From: QHWT01 sp963755695 | GTDB taxonomy: Bacteria; Acidobacteriota; Vicinamibacteria; Vicinamibacterales; 2-12-FULL-66-21 | Length of the DNA stretch: 64,000 nucleotides | Assembly (NCBI GenBank): GCA_963755695.1 | Contig: CAVWLB010000008.1 | Coordinates: 1,550,001-1,614,000, forward strand | Reading direction: 5' to 3' | Part shown: positions 1 to 10,354 of the stretch, piece by piece | Layout of the letters: each line of letters begins with the position of its first letter | Numbering within the stretch: the first letter of the stretch is position 1 | The notes under the pieces: model-generated | Database searches by the model: none | What the model was told of the DNA's origin: nothing | What the model saw: only the letters and a program-made list of their open reading frames with translations | Translations under genes and position numbers: made by a program

Positions 1-940
1 TGGACGCAGATCATCCTGCTCACCGACCGGATGGACTACGTCGCGGCGGCGACCAACAACGTCGGCTACTGCGAGACGGTCGAGAAGCTGATGTCGCTCG
101 AGGTGCCGCGGCGCGCGCGCTACATCCGCACCATCCTCTGCGAGCTGCAGCGCATCGCCAGCCACTGCCTGTGGCTCGGCACGCACGCGATGGACATCGG
201 CGCGATGACGGTGTTCCTCTACGCGTTCCGCGAGCGCGAGCTGGTCCTCGATCTCTTCGAGGAGTTCTGCGGCGCGCGGCTCACCTACAACTCGATGCGC
301 ATCGGCGGGCTGCCGCTCGACATTCCGCCGGGCTGGGACAAGAAGGTGCTCGAGTTCTGCGACGATCATGGACTCGAAGATCGACGAGTACGAGGAGCTG
401 CTGACGCACAACCGCATCTGGCTCGAGCGCACGCAGGAACATCGGCGTGATCTCCGGCGCCGACGCGATGGCGCATCGGCCTGAGCGGCCCGCCGCTGCG
501 CGGCTCGGGCGTGCCGCGCGACGTCCGCAAGGACGAGCCCTACGCGGCGTACGACGAGATGGAGTTCGACGTGCCGATCGGCACGGCCGGCGACACCTAC
601 GATCGGTATCTGGTGCGGCTCGAGGAATTCCGGCAGTCGCTCCGGATCATCCGCCAGGCGATCGAGGGGCTTCCCGAGGGGCCGATCGTCGGCAAGGTGC
701 CGCGCCTGATCAAGCCGCCGGCCGGCGAGACCTATCACGCCATCGAGTCGCCGAAGGGCGAGCTCGGCTACTTCATCGTCAGCGACGGCAAGTCGACGCA
801 ACCCGTATCGCTTCCGCGTGCGGCCGCCGTCGTTCTGCAACCTGCAGGCGCTGCCGCGGCTGATCACGGGGCATCTGGTGGCCGACGTCGTCGCGCTGAT
901 CGGCTCGATCGACATCGTGCTCGGCGAAGTGGATCGATGA
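1..940 (+). CDS. nuoD: NADH-quinone oxidoreductase subunit D (partial, frameshifted)
   Basis: This is the 49-kDa-type quinone-site subunit of the complex I peripheral arm. The window opens inside the gene in frame 1, with the conserved LTDRMDY and NVGYCETVEKL stretches, then RIASHCLWLGT. Later frames carry IDEYEELLTHNRIWLERT, the LSGPPLRGSGVPRDVRKD loop and the C-terminal LITGHLVADVVALIGSIDIVLGEVDR ending at TGA 938-940. Frame changes near 365, 435, 475 and 800 split the ORF. All conserved blocks are in order, so these look like base-calling indels and not gene decay. The stop overlaps the nuoH start (ATGA). The N-terminal part lies outside the window. Confidence 0.95.
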
Positions 941-1935
941 TCGACTGGCTTCGTCATTCCGCTGCTCAAGATCCTGGTCGTGCTGAACGCGACGCTGGTC
1001 GCGGTCACCTACATGGTGCTGCTCGAGCGCAAGGTGATCGCCTGGGCGCAGTCGCGGCTCGGGCCGATGCGCGTCGGCCCGTACGGCATCCTGCAGCCGG
1101 TCGCCGACGCGTCAAGCTGATGATCAAGGAAGACATCACGCCGGCGCGCGCCGACAAGTGGGTGTTCACGGCGGCGCCGATCATCGTCGATGGTGCCGGC
1201 GCTGATCGTCGTACGCGGTGATTCCGTTCGGCGCCGAGGTCAGCCTGTTCGGCCGGCAGGTGCCGCTGTACATCACCGACATCAACGTCGGGCTGCTCTA
1301 CATCGTGTCGGTCGCGTCGGTCGGCGTCTACGGCATCATCCTCGCGGGCTACGCGTCGAACAGCAAGTATCCGCTGCTCGCCAGCCTGCGCGCGTCGGCG
1401 CAGCTGATCAGCTACGAAGTCGCGGTGACGCATGACGCTGGTCAGCGTGATCCTGATGGCCGGCACGCTCAGCATGGTCGGCATCGTCGACGCGCAGCAG
1501 CAGCAGCGACGTCTGGTTCGCGTTCGTGCAGCCGGTGGCGCTTCGTGATCTTCTTCATCGGCGGCCTCGCCGAAACCAACCGCGCGCCGTTCGACATGCC
1601 GGAAGCGGAGCAGGAGCTGACCGGCGGCTTCCACACCGAGTACAGCGGCATGCGCTTCGCGCTGTTCTTCCTCGCCGAATACGCGAACATGATCGTCGTC
1701 TCGTCGGTGGCGACGACGCTGTTCCTCGGCGGCTGGCTGCGGCCGTTTCCGAACGTCGCGGCGCTGTGTTTCCTGGACATCGATTCCCGGCTGGATCTGG
1801 TTCCTGATCAAGTCGTTCGTGTTCCTCTACGTCTTCATCTGGATCCGCGCGACGCTGCCGCGCTATCGCTACGACCAGTTGATGCGGCTCGGATGGAAGG
1901 TGCTGATTCCGCTGGCGATCGCCAATCTGTCGTGA
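937..1935 (+). CDS. nuoH: NADH-quinone oxidoreductase subunit H (frameshifted)
   Basis: NuoH is the membrane subunit that forms much of the quinone chamber at the junction of the two complex I arms. Seen across frames: VTYMVLLERKVIAWAQSRLGP, KLMIKEDITPARADKWVF, IPFGAEVSLFGRQVPLYITD, then FVIFFIGGLAETNRAPFDMP and EAEQELTGGFHTEYSGMRFA, both diagnostic of the family, and a C-terminal YRYDQLMRLGWKVLIPL. Frame changes occur near 950, 1112, 1190, 1212, 1430, 1510, 1545 and 1770. Several look like one extra G or C before a codon. The start ATG at 937 overlaps the nuoD stop. nuoE, nuoF and nuoG are not between D and H. Confidence 0.95.
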
Positions 1936-1992
1936 CCGGCAATCGTGAAGGTGTTGTTGTAGGCCCTGCAGTCGAGTCCACGACCGGATACG

Positions 1993-2515
1993 ATGGGCGA
2001 AGCGATCGCGTTCTACTGCTCGCGGCGTTCATCCTCGGGTTCGCCGTGCTGGTCGTCACGCACGAAGGACACGGTGCACAGCGTGCTGTTCCTGGTGCTC
2101 GACTTCCTGTTCGTCGCGGCGCTGTACGTGCTGCTCGGCGCGGAGTTCCTCGCCGTCATCCAGATCCTGGTCTACGCCGGCGGCATCGTCGTGCTGTATC
2201 TGTTCGTGGTCATGCTGGTGAACCTGAAGCGGCCGCCCGAGGCGCATCACGGATCCGCACCGCCAGACGCAGGCTCGGGTTCGGCTGTCGGCGGCGGTGC
2301 TGGCGGAGCTCGCCGCGATCGTGGTGTACACGGCATCGTCTGCCGGCGACCGGCGTCGACTGCCGCAGCGCTGCGCCGGCGATCGGCGGCAACACCGAGC
2401 AGGTCGGCTGGCTGCTCTACACGAGCTACCTGATTCCGTTCGAGATCGCGTCGATGCTGCTGCTGGTCGCGATGATCGGCGCGATCGTCTCTGCGCGCAA
2501 GGACGACTGGCATGC
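1993..2515 (+). CDS. nuoJ: NADH-quinone oxidoreductase subunit J (frameshifted)
   Basis: NuoJ is a membrane subunit of complex I with the pi-bulge helix. The N-terminus reads MGEAIAFY in frame 1. After frame changes near 2020 and 2060 it continues with DTVHSVLFLVLDFLFVAALY, LLGAEFLAVIQILVYAGGIV and LYLFVVMLVNLKRP, the NuoJ signature helices. A C-terminal helix follows at about 2400-2500 (EQVGWLLYTSYLIPFEIASM, then LLLVAMIGAIVSARKDD). The exact stop cannot be fixed because of indels but lies at the nuoK start. The 57 bp between nuoH and nuoJ hold no NuoI, which usually sits here. Confidence 0.92.
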
Positions 2516-2826
2516 AGTTTGCGCTGATCACTCCGTACCACTACATGGTGCTGTCGGCGGCGCTGTTCATGATCGGCGTGATCGGCGTGATGGTGCGGCG
2601 CAACATCATCATCATCTTCATGTCGATCGAGCTGATCCTGAACGCGGTGAACATCAACCTGGTGGCGTTCTCGGCGCAGCTGCAGAACGCCGTCGGCCAG
2701 GTGTTCGCGATCTTCGTCATCGCCGTGGCGGCGGCGGAAGCGGCGGTCGGCCTCGGGATCATCCTCGCGTTCTACCGGAACAAGGAAACGGTCAACATCG
2801 ACGAGATGAACTTGATGCGGTGGTGA
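2512..2826 (+). CDS. nuoK: NADH-quinone oxidoreductase subunit K
   Basis: NuoK is a small three-helix antiporter-associated subunit of complex I. This 104-residue ORF is intact and has the usual family length. It carries the membrane acidic residues expected of NuoK in MSIELILNAVNINLVAFS and VAAAEAAVGLGIILAFYRN, ending NIDEMNLMRW. The start ATG at 2512 overlaps the end of nuoJ, and nuoL begins 23 bp after its stop. It is one of the few undamaged genes in the first 8 kb, which helps show that the indels in neighbouring genes are not biological. Confidence 0.95.
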   Translation: MQFALITPYHYMVLSAALFMIGVIGVMVRRNIIIIFMSIELILNAVNINLVAFSAQLQNAVGQVFAIFVIAVAAAEAAVGLGIILAFYRNKETVNIDEMNLMRW

Positions 2827-2849
2827 TGGGCGATGCAGTACCGCCGATC

Positions 2850-5147
2850 ATGAGCTGCATATCTGGCTGATCCCGCTCTGCCCGGCATCGGCGCCGCGAT
2901 CAACGGCCTGGTCGGCATCCGCTCGTTCTCGCGCAGGACGCGCCGGCGCTCGTCGCGTGCGCGACGATGACCGCGGCGCTCGGCGCTGTCGCTGCGTCGC
3001 GTTCTGGCAGCTGCTCGGGCTGCCCGCCGACGCGCGCGCCTACGACGTCGTCGCTCGGCGACTGGATTCCGGCGATTCCGCTGGCGACCGCGCAACGGCA
3101 TCGGCACGCTTCCAGGTGCCGTGGGGCTTCCGGCTCGATCCGCTGTCCGGCGATGATGCTGCTCGTCGTCACCGGCATCGGCACGCTGATTCACGTCTAC
3201 TCGACCGCCTACATGCCCGACGAGCCGCGCGGCGGCGTCGCGCGGTTCTTCTGCTACCTGAACCTGTTCTGCTTCTTCATGCTCATGCTCGTCCTGGGCA
3301 ACAACTTCCTGGTGATGTTCGTCGGCTGGGAAGGCGTCGGCCTCTGCTCGTACCTGCTGATCGGCTACTGGTACGAGAAGAAGAGCGCGGCGGACGCCGG
3401 CAAGAAGGCGTTCATCACCAACCGCATCGGCGACTGGGGCTTCGTCCTCGGCATGTTCCTGATCTTCTACACGTTCGGCACGCTCGACTTCCGCGCGGTC
3501 GCAGAACGCCGCGGCGACGATGCCGGTCGAGACCGGCGCAGTTCGGCGTGCTGTCGACCATCTGCCTGCTGCTGTTCGTCGGCGCGACCGGCAAGAGCGC
3601 GCAGATTCCGCTGTACGTCTGGCTGCCGGACGCGATGGAAGGCCCGACGCCGGTCTCGGCGCTGATCCACGCGGCGACGATGGTGACCGCCGGCGTCTAC
3701 ATGGTCGGCCGCAACGCCGTGCTCTTCTCGCACGCGCCGCATGGTGATGACGATCGTCGCGATCGTCGGCGTGCTGACGGCGCTGATGGCGGCGTCGATC
3801 GGCCTCGTGCAGAACGACATCAAGCGCGTGCTCGCGTACTCGACCGTCTCGCAGCTCGGCTACATGTTCACTGGCGATGGGCGTCGGCGCGTTCGCGGCC
3901 GGCGCGTTCCACCTGATGACCCACGCGTTCTTCAAGGCGCTGCTCTTCCTCGGCAGCGGCTCGGTCATCCACGCGATGGCCGGCGAGCAGGACATGCGGC
4001 GGATGGGCGGGCTGAAGAAGTACCTGCCGGTCACCTTCGCGACGATGATGATCGGCACGCTGGCGATCGCCGGCATCCCGCCGCTTGCCGGCTTCTTCAG
4101 CAAGGACGAGATCCTGTTCCGCGCGTTCCTCGCGCAACAAGGCGATCTGGGTGCTCGCGGTCGTCGACGGCGCTGATGACCGCGTTCTACATGTTCCGCC
4201 TGATGGCGATGACGTTCTTCGGCGCGCTATCGCGGTCCGGCGTGGGAGCACGCCGCGCACGGCGGCCGCGTCGACGGCCGCGTCACGGCGTGCCGCATCC
4301 GGCCGATCCGCACGCGCACGGCCAGGCGCACGCAGGACCACGAGGTCACGCACGGCCGGCCGACGCACGGCGCATCGGCGCGACGCACGGCGCACGGCCA
4401 CGGCGCCGTGGCACGGCCCGCACGAATCGCCGACGCCGATGACGTTCCCGCTGATGGCGCTCGCGGTCGGCGCGATCGTCGCCGGCTTCGTCGGCATTCC
4501 GGCGGCGCTCGGCGGCGGCAACGCGATCGAGCATTTCCTCGAGCCGAGCTTCACGGCGTCGGACGCACGCGACAGCGGCTGCGACCGTCAGCGCGGCGGC
4601 GCAGCCGACGCGGCGAGCGCGACGGCCGAGCCGCACGCGTCGCGCGGCGTCGAGCTCGGCGCTGATGGGCTTCTCGGTCGCTGATTGCCGTCGCCGGCAT
4701 CCGTCGCGCGCGGCAGTTCTACGTGACGCAGCCCGGAGATCTCCGACGCGCCTGGCGACGCAGTTGGCCGGGCGCGCATCGCGCTGCTGCTCGAACAAGT
4801 ACTACGTCGACGAGCTGTACGACGCGACGGTCATCTCGCGGCACGTTGGCGGCGGCGCGCGGCCTGTGGACGTTCGATCGCCACGTCGTCGACGGCGCGG
4901 TGAACGGCATCGGGCTGGCTGACGCGTGATCAGCGCGTGGTTCTCGGGCTCACCGATCGACAACGCGTCGTCGACGGCGTCGGTGAACCTGGTCGGCTGG
5001 ATCGCGCAGGAGGCGCAGCTACTGCGTTCCGCCGGCTGCCAGACCGGGCTGGTGCAGAACTACGCGCTGCTGATGCTGTTCGGCGTCTTCGCGTTCGTGA
5101 GCGTTTATCTGTTCGCTGCGGTGACGGCGACCGATGCACTCTTATGA
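2850..5147 (+). CDS. nuoL: NADH-quinone oxidoreductase subunit L (frameshifted)
   Basis: NuoL is the distal proton-pumping antiporter-like subunit with the long lateral helix. Conserved blocks seen in several frames: PWGFRLDPLSG, LIHVYSTAYM, VMFVGWEGVGLCSYLLIGYW, KAFITNRIGDWGF, QIPLYVWLPDAMEGPTPVSA, LIHAATMVTAGVYM, KRVLAYSTVSQLGYMF, HLMTHAFFKALLFLGSGSVI and PLAGFFSKDEILF. From about 4225 to 4435 lies a loop rich in His, Gly and Ala (repeated GCACGGC bases) ahead of MTFPLMALAVGAIVAGFVGI. The final helix SVYLFAAVTATDALL stops at 5147. At least nine indels break the frame. The start ATG 2850 is chosen because the downstream residues read as the usual N-terminal helix once two indels are corrected. 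Confidence 0.93.
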
Positions 5148-6795
5148 ATCACTACCTCTCGATCATCCTGTTCACGCCGCTGGTCCGGCGCGCTCCTGCT
5201 GCTGCTCGTCAACAAGCAGAACGAGAACGCGATCCGCTGGATCGCGAACGTCGTCGCGTTCATCGGCTTCGCTGATCTCGGTGCCGCTGTGGTTCTGGTA
5301 CAACCCGCAGGGCGCCGACTTCCAGTTCGTCGAGCGCGCGCCGTGGATTCCGTCGATCGGCGCCGAGTACTTCCTCGGCATCGACGGCTTCAGCACGCTG
5401 CTGATCCTGCTGACGACGCTGATGGGGTTCATCGCGGTGCTGTCGTCGTGGACGGCGATCACCGAGCGCGTGAAGGAGTACTACATCTTCCTGCTGGTGC
5501 TGCAGACCGGCATGCTCGGCGCCTTCATGTCGCTCGACTTCCTGCTGTTCTTCCTGTTCTGGGAAGTGATGCTGGTGCCGATGTATTTCCTGATCGGCAT
5601 CTGGGGCAGCGCCAACCGGCTCTACTCGGCGATCAAGTTCTTCCTCTACACCCTGGTCGGCAGCGTCGTCATGCTGCTCGGCATCCTGGCGCTCTACTTC
5701 TACAACCACAGCGCTGACCGGCGTCTACACGTTCGACGTCACGCAGTTCCACAAGCTGACCGTGCCGTTCGACCTGCAGTGGTGGATCTTCCTCGCGTTC
5801 TTCCTCGGCTTCGCGATCAAGGTGCCGATGTTCCCGTTCCACACCTGGCTGCCCGACGCGCACACCGACGCGCCGACCGCCGGCTCGGTGATCCTGGCGG
5901 CCGTCCTGCTGAAGATGGGCACCTACGGCTTCCTCCGCTTCAGCCTGCCGATCCTGCCGGAGGCGTCGCGCGCACTTCGTGCCGATGATGGTCGCTGCTC
6001 TCGATCATCGGCATCGTCTACGGCGCGCTGGTCGCGCTGGCGCAGAAGGACTGGAAGCGGCTGGTCGCCTACTCGTCGGTCAGCCACATGGCGATGGTGA
6101 TGCTCGGCATGTTCGCGCTGAACCCGGTCGGCATCACCGGCAGCATCGTCCAGCAGCTCAATCACGGCATCTCGACCGGCGCGCTCTTCCTGCTCGTCGG
6201 CATCGTCTACGAGCGGCGCCACACGCGCGAGATCTCGGAGTACGGCGGCCTGTCGAAGGTGATGCCGGTCTACGCCGCGGTCTTCCTGATGATGACGATG
6301 TCGTCGATCGGGCTGCCGACGCTGAACGGCTTCATCGGCGAGTTCCTGATCCTGCAGGGCGTGTTCGTCGCCAGCAAGATCTGGGCGGCGTTCGCGGCCA
6401 GCGGCATCGTGCTCGGCGCCGCCTACATGCTGTAGCTCTACCAGCGGACGATGTTCGGCAAGGTCGAGAACCCGAAGAACGAGCGCGCTGCTCGACCTGA
6501 GCGCAGCGCGAGTTCGCGACGTTCGCGCCGCTGCTCGTCCTGGCGGTCTGGATCGGGCTCTATCCGGCGCCGTTCCTGCGCCGGCTCGAGACGTCGGTGC
6601 AGCACGTCGTCGTGCGCGTCAACCCGCAGTACACGGCCGGCGATACGCCGGACGTGCGACTCGACGCCGGCCGGCCGCCGCGGCGTCGCCGCGTCGACGC
6701 AACCCGGCCGCGCAGTTCCTCGTCGTGCGCTGCCGTGCGACGTCAACGGCAAGCCCGCTGCCGCGACCGGCCGCCGGCGCAGGAGCGAGCGCTGA
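5144..6795 (+). CDS. nuoM: NADH-quinone oxidoreductase subunit M (frameshifted)
   Basis: NuoM is the second antiporter-like proton-pumping subunit. The start MNHYLSIILFTPLV at 5144 overlaps the nuoL stop (ATGA). Seen: GIDGFSTLLILLTTL, KEYYIFLLVLQTGMLGAFMS, LFFLFWEVMLVPMYFLIGIW, KVPMFPFHTWLPDAHTDAPT, GSVILAAVLLKMGTYGFLRF, KRLVAYSSVSHMAMVMLGMF and MMTMSSIGLPTLNGFIGEFL. Frames change near 5190, 5275, 5715, 5975 and 6490. At 6433-6435 a TAG sits where a Tyr codon is expected in an otherwise open frame, so a base substitution is also likely. The stop TGA 6793-6795 overlaps the nuoN ATG. Confidence 0.94.
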
Positions 6796-8282
6796 TGCCT
6801 GCCGGGCATCTCGCTCGAGCGACTTCTACTACCTCCTGCCGGAGCTGGTGCTCACGGCCGGCGCGCTGCTGGTGCTGATCGCCGACGTGCTGCTGCCGCA
6901 CGGCGCCAGCGCCAGCGCTCGCGTGGGTGACGCTCGCTGGCGCTCGGCGCGCCGGCGCTGTCGCTCGGCTGCCGTTCGGCCAGCGCACGTCGAGGTCGCG
7001 CACGGCCTGATCGCGGTCGATCAGTTCGCGCTCTTCTTCAAGGTCGTGTTCCTCTCGCCGCGGCGCATGACCGTGCTGATGTCGACGCGCTACCTCGCGA
7101 TCGAAGGGCGGCATCCCCGGCGAGTACTACTTCCTCGATCCTGTGCGCGACGCTCGGCATGATGATCATGGCCGGCGGCATCGATCTCATCACCATCTTC
7201 ATCGGCCTCGAGACGATGGCGGTGTCGTTCTACATCCTGGCCGGCTTCATCAAGCCGAACCAGCGGTCGAACGAGGCGGCGGTGAAGTACTTCCTGCTCG
7301 GCGCGTTCTCGCTCGGCATCCTGCTCTACGGCATGTCGCTGCTGTACGGCCTGTCCGGCACGACGAACCTGCGGGCGATGGCGACCGCGCTCGTCGGCCA
7401 GGAGCGGCGATCCGCTGCTCGTCGCTCGCGGTGATCCTCGTGGTCGCCGGCGTCGGCTTCAAGATCGCCGCGGTGCCGTTCCACATGTGGGCGCCCGACG
7501 TCTACGAAGGCGCGCCGACGCCGGTCACCGCGTTCCTGTCGGTCGGATCGAAGGCGGCGTCGTTCGCGATGCTGCTGCGGATCTTCGTCGAGGGGCTGCC
7601 GTCGATGAGCGCGCGACTGGCAGCGCTGGCTGCTTCTGACGTGCTGGCGGTCGTGACGATGACGGTCGGCAACGTCGCCGCGCTGACGCAGACGCAACGT
7701 CAAGCGGATGCTCGCGTATTCGTCGATCGCGCACGCCGGCTACCTGCTGATCGGCATCGTCGCCGGCACGCCGCGCGGCATCACGGCGACGCTCGTCTAC
7801 CTGCTGGTCTACGCGTTCATGCAGCTCGGCGCGTTCGCGCGTCATCGTGCTGCTGCGACGGCAGGACGTCGTCGGCGACGAGCTGAAGGACTTCAGCGGC
7901 CTGTCGCTCCGCCATCCGTTCGCGGCGTTCGCGATGCTGCTGTTCATGCTGTCGCTCGGCGGCATTCCGCCGACCGCCGGCTTCATGGGCAAGTTCTGGC
8001 TGTTCGGCGCGGCGATCGAGGCCGGCTACTCTGGCTGGCGGTGATCGGCGTGCTGAACAGCGCGATGTCGCTCTACTACTACATCCGCATCGTCGTCTAC
8101 ATCTGGGTGCGGCGGGAGGACCGGGCACGCCGCCGATCGTCCTGTCGCGCGCGATGATCGTCGCGCTGGCGTTTGCGGTCGCCGGAACGCTGGTGCTCGG
8201 CATCTATCCGCGCCTGCTGTTCGAGCTTGCGCAAGCGTCGGCCGCCACGCTCGGGCGCGCCGCGCCGATGCTCGGTGGCTAA
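6795..8282 (+). CDS. nuoN: NADH-quinone oxidoreductase subunit N (frameshifted)
   Basis: NuoN is the antiporter-like subunit next to NuoK. Seen across frames: DFYYLLPELVLTAGALLVLI, GGIDLITIFIGLETMAVSFY, NEAAVKYFLLGAFSLGILLY, GFKIAAVPFHMWAPDVYEGA, MLAYSSIAHAGYLLIGIVAG, FAMLLFMLSLGGIPPTAGFM and a terminal IYPRLLFELAQ helix, ending GG-stop at 8280-8282. Frames change near 6830, 6950, 7060, 7110, 7410, 7620, 7700, 7840 and 8030. This is the last nuo gene in the run. A 133 bp word-repeat spacer separates it from the ATP synthase genes. Confidence 0.94.
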
Positions 8283-8415
8283 GATAGACTGGCTCAGGAC
8301 TGGTGGCTTCAGGGCAGGCCGGCCTAAGGCTTAAGCCGGAGTGGGGCGTGAGCCAACCATTCGCCATAAGCCACCCTGAGCCGCCATCAGCCCTGAGAGA
8401 TGAGCGATAAGCCAT
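8283..8415 (+). repeat. Word-repeat inverted tract between nuoN and atpZ
   Basis: The spacer has no gene. Its first half carries GGCTCAGG, GGCTTCAG and AAGGCTTA, and its second half carries the complementary words TGAGCC, TAAGCC and GATAAGCC. Together they form a long imperfect inverted repeat around a GGCCTAAGGCTTAAGCC core. It is one of a family of such tracts in this window. Confidence 0.7.
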
Positions 8416-8640
8416 ATGAATGATCGGAAACAGAATTCGACGGCGGAAGCGATGCGGACCTTCGGCACGCTCGGCAGCGTCGGGCTCTCGTTCGTCCTGG
8501 CGATCGTCATTGGCGCCGGCGTCGGACTCTTGCTCGACCGCTGGCTCGGCTGGGGCCACTGGGGCTTCTTCGTGTTCTTCTTCCTCGGGCTCGTTGCCGG
8601 CATCATGAACGTTTACCGCGTGTCCAAATCGATCAAATAG
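8416..8640 (+). CDS. atpZ: AtpZ/AtpI-family F0F1 ATP synthase assembly protein
   Basis: This 74-residue protein has two hydrophobic helices. The first (about residues 18-40) contains GSVGLSFVLAIVIGAGVGLL, followed by the short DRWLGWGHWGFF turn typical of AtpZ-like proteins. The second helix is FLGLVAGIMNVYR. AtpZ together with AtpI helps Mg/Ca handling and c-ring assembly in other bacteria; that role here is inferred from family and position. It opens the atpZ-atpI-atpB-atpE run. The ORF is intact and ends 2 bp before the next start. Confidence 0.85.
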   Translation: MNDRKQNSTAEAMRTFGTLGSVGLSFVLAIVIGAGVGLLLDRWLGWGHWGFFVFFFLGLVAGIMNVYRVSKSIK

Positions 8641-8641
8641 C

Positions 8642-9015
8642 GTGCACGACGCGTTGCTCGATAGACTCCAGCGGACGGCCGCGGTGGTCTGCCTGGTGAT
8701 GGCGGTCGTCGCGATGGTGGTCACGCGCAACTGGTGGTCGGCCGTGGCGGTGCTCGGCGGCGGCGTGTTGTCGGGATCAGCTTCGTGTCGATTCGCGGCG
8801 GCATCGAGACCTTGGCCGACCAGGCAGCGGACCGCGCGTCGCGGCCGACGGTAGCCCGCGCGGTCATCAAACTGGTCGGGCGGTACGCTTTACTCGCTCT
8901 TCTGGCGTACGTTATGATTGCGCGTTTGCGCCTGCACCCATTGGGGCTGTTGGCGGGTGCATCTTCGGTCGTGGCGGCCGCGGTGCTGGAAGCCGGCCGT
9001 TTGTTCAAGAAATAA
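8642..9015 (+). CDS. atpI: ATP synthase subunit I (frameshifted)
   Basis: This small membrane protein matches F0 subunit I, which supports c-ring assembly. The first frame starts at GTG 8642 (HDALLDRLQRTAAVVCLVMA) and gives two helices. Near 8775 one indel moves the reading to a second frame (ISFVSIRGGIETLADQAADR), ending with LLALLAYVMIARLRLHPLGL and a final helix up to the stop at 9015. The total of about 124 residues is usual for the family. It lies between atpZ and atpB with only a few bases on each side. Sequence conservation in this family is weak, so the call rests partly on context. Confidence 0.8.
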
Positions 9016-9021
9016 GTCGGA

Positions 9022-9821
9022 ATGATCGAACACCCGCTCTGGATCGTGGAGTGGGTGAACGCCCTGCTCGGGCCGCTGGTCAAAGCGGCCCTGGCGCCGC
9101 TGGGGTTCCACTTCGAAGGCCACGAGGTGATTCCCCCCTACCTGGTGATGGTGATGCTGATCGTGATCGCGATCACCATATCTGCTTCATCATGCGGTCT
9201 CGCCTGAGCGTCGAGCATCCCGGCAAGCTTCAGATCATGCTCGAGGACGGCGTGATGTCGGTCGTCAATCTGCTGGAAGAATGGATCGGCCCCGAGGGGC
9301 GGAAGTATCTGCCGCTGATCGCCACGCTTGGCATCTTCATCCTGTGGGCAACTACACGGGGCTGGTGCCGGGGTTGATGGCGCCGACGAGCAACATCAAC
9401 GTCACGCTCGGCTGTGCGATCACCATCTGGGTCTTCTACCACGTCCAGGGGATTCGCAGAGCAGGGGATCGTCAATTACCTGAAGCACTTCGCCGTGCCG
9501 CCAGGCGCCCCGGTGTGGATGGCGCCGCTGATGCTCGTGATCGAAGCGATCAGCCACTCGTCGAGAGTGTTGTCGCTCTCGCTGCGACTGTTCGGCAACA
9601 TCTTCGGCGAAGAGCTGGTGATCGTGATTCTCGGCAGCATCGTTCCGTTCATCGTTCCGCTGCCGATGATGTTCCTCGGTCTGATCACCGGCGGCCTGCA
9701 GGCATTCATCTTCGTGCTGCTGTCGACCATCTATTTGCAGGCGGCGGTTGCCGTCGAACACGAGCACGACGCCCACGGGCACGACGCCCCGGCCGGGCAC
9801 GAAGCGCCGGCCGCCGCATAG
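9022..9821 (+). CDS. atpB: ATP synthase F0 subunit a (frameshifted)
   Basis: Subunit a forms the proton half-channels of F0. Seen: IEHPLWIVEWVNALLGP at the N-terminus, EEWIGPEGRKYLPLIATLGI, NYTGLVPGLMAPTSNINVTL, and the hallmark helix SHSSRVLSLSLRLFGNIFGE with the essential Arg, then LITGGLQAFIFVLLSTIYLQ. Frames change near 9180, 9350 and 9460. The C-terminus is an unusual tail of about 20 residues rich in His, Asp and Ala (EHEHDAHGHDAPAGHEAPAA), absent from most homologues. atpE follows after 53 bp. Confidence 0.94.
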
Positions 9822-9874
9822 GCAGGCTTTCGGCGCGCACTCTCATCTGGCATTCGCATAGGGAGGATTTGGTT

Positions 9875-10228
9875 GTGAGTAAACGGACTTTCTGGACAAC
9901 AGCGCTCATGGTGATGGCGGGCGTTGCGTTCCCGTTGTATGCGCAGGAGCCGGGCGCCAACGCCGCGCGGCTGGAGATCATCAAGTGGTCGTTGATCGCC
10001 GCCGGGTTCCCGCTGGGTATCGCGGCCGCGTTCGGCGCGCTCGGCCAGGGGAAGGCCATCGCAGCGGCGGCAGAGGCCATCGCGCGTAACCCAAGCGCGA
10101 CCGGCGATATCCGTGGTGCGCTGATCCTGGGCCTCGTCCTCATCGAGTCCCTGGTCATCTACGTTCTGCTGATTTCCTTGATCGTGTTCTTCCTGCCGCC
10201 GTTCGGCAAGGGGACCTGGGGAGCTTAG
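9875..10228 (+). CDS. atpE: ATP synthase F0 subunit c
   Basis: This is the c-ring proteolipid that carries protons. The 117-residue ORF is intact. Start GTG 9875 is preceded by GGGAGG about 8 nt upstream. An N-terminal hydrophobic leader of about 22 residues ending near AQEPG looks like a signal peptide, so the mature protein is about 90 residues. The first mature helix contains the GALGQGKAIAAAAEAIARNP loop, and the second contains the proton-binding Glu in LVLIESLVIYVLLI. Leader-bearing c subunits are known in some phyla. The F1 genes are not in the window. Confidence 0.94.
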   Translation: MSKRTFWTTALMVMAGVAFPLYAQEPGANAARLEIIKWSLIAAGFPLGIAAAFGALGQGKAIAAAAEAIARNPSATGDIRGALILGLVLIESLVIYVLLISLIVFFLPPFGKGTWGA

Positions 10229-10354
10229 GAGTCCGGCGGAGGGAACGGAGATAGACCTGGCCGCGAGAACGAAGAGGAAACGAAGTTATCCCTCGTTTCC
10301 TTCCGTTGCCTCCGCCGCTTCGTCTTGAACGTTCGTTTCCTTCGTACATCTCCG
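10229..10354 (+). repeat. Inverted word-repeat tract after atpE (possible terminator)
   Basis: The left part carries GGCGGAGGGAACGGA and AACGAAGAGGAAACGAA. The right part carries the matching CTCGTTTCC, TCCGTTGCCTCCGCC and CGTTTCCTTCG. The nested arms can form one long hairpin just after atpE. There is no clear T-run, so terminator function is only plausible. The tract reaches the eamA start. Confidence 0.6.

Noticed and set aside
1..8282. Programmed frameshifting or nuo pseudogenes
   Set aside because: Too many shifts in too many unrelated housekeeping genes, with conserved order throughout and no slippery-site pattern. Sequence error explains it better.
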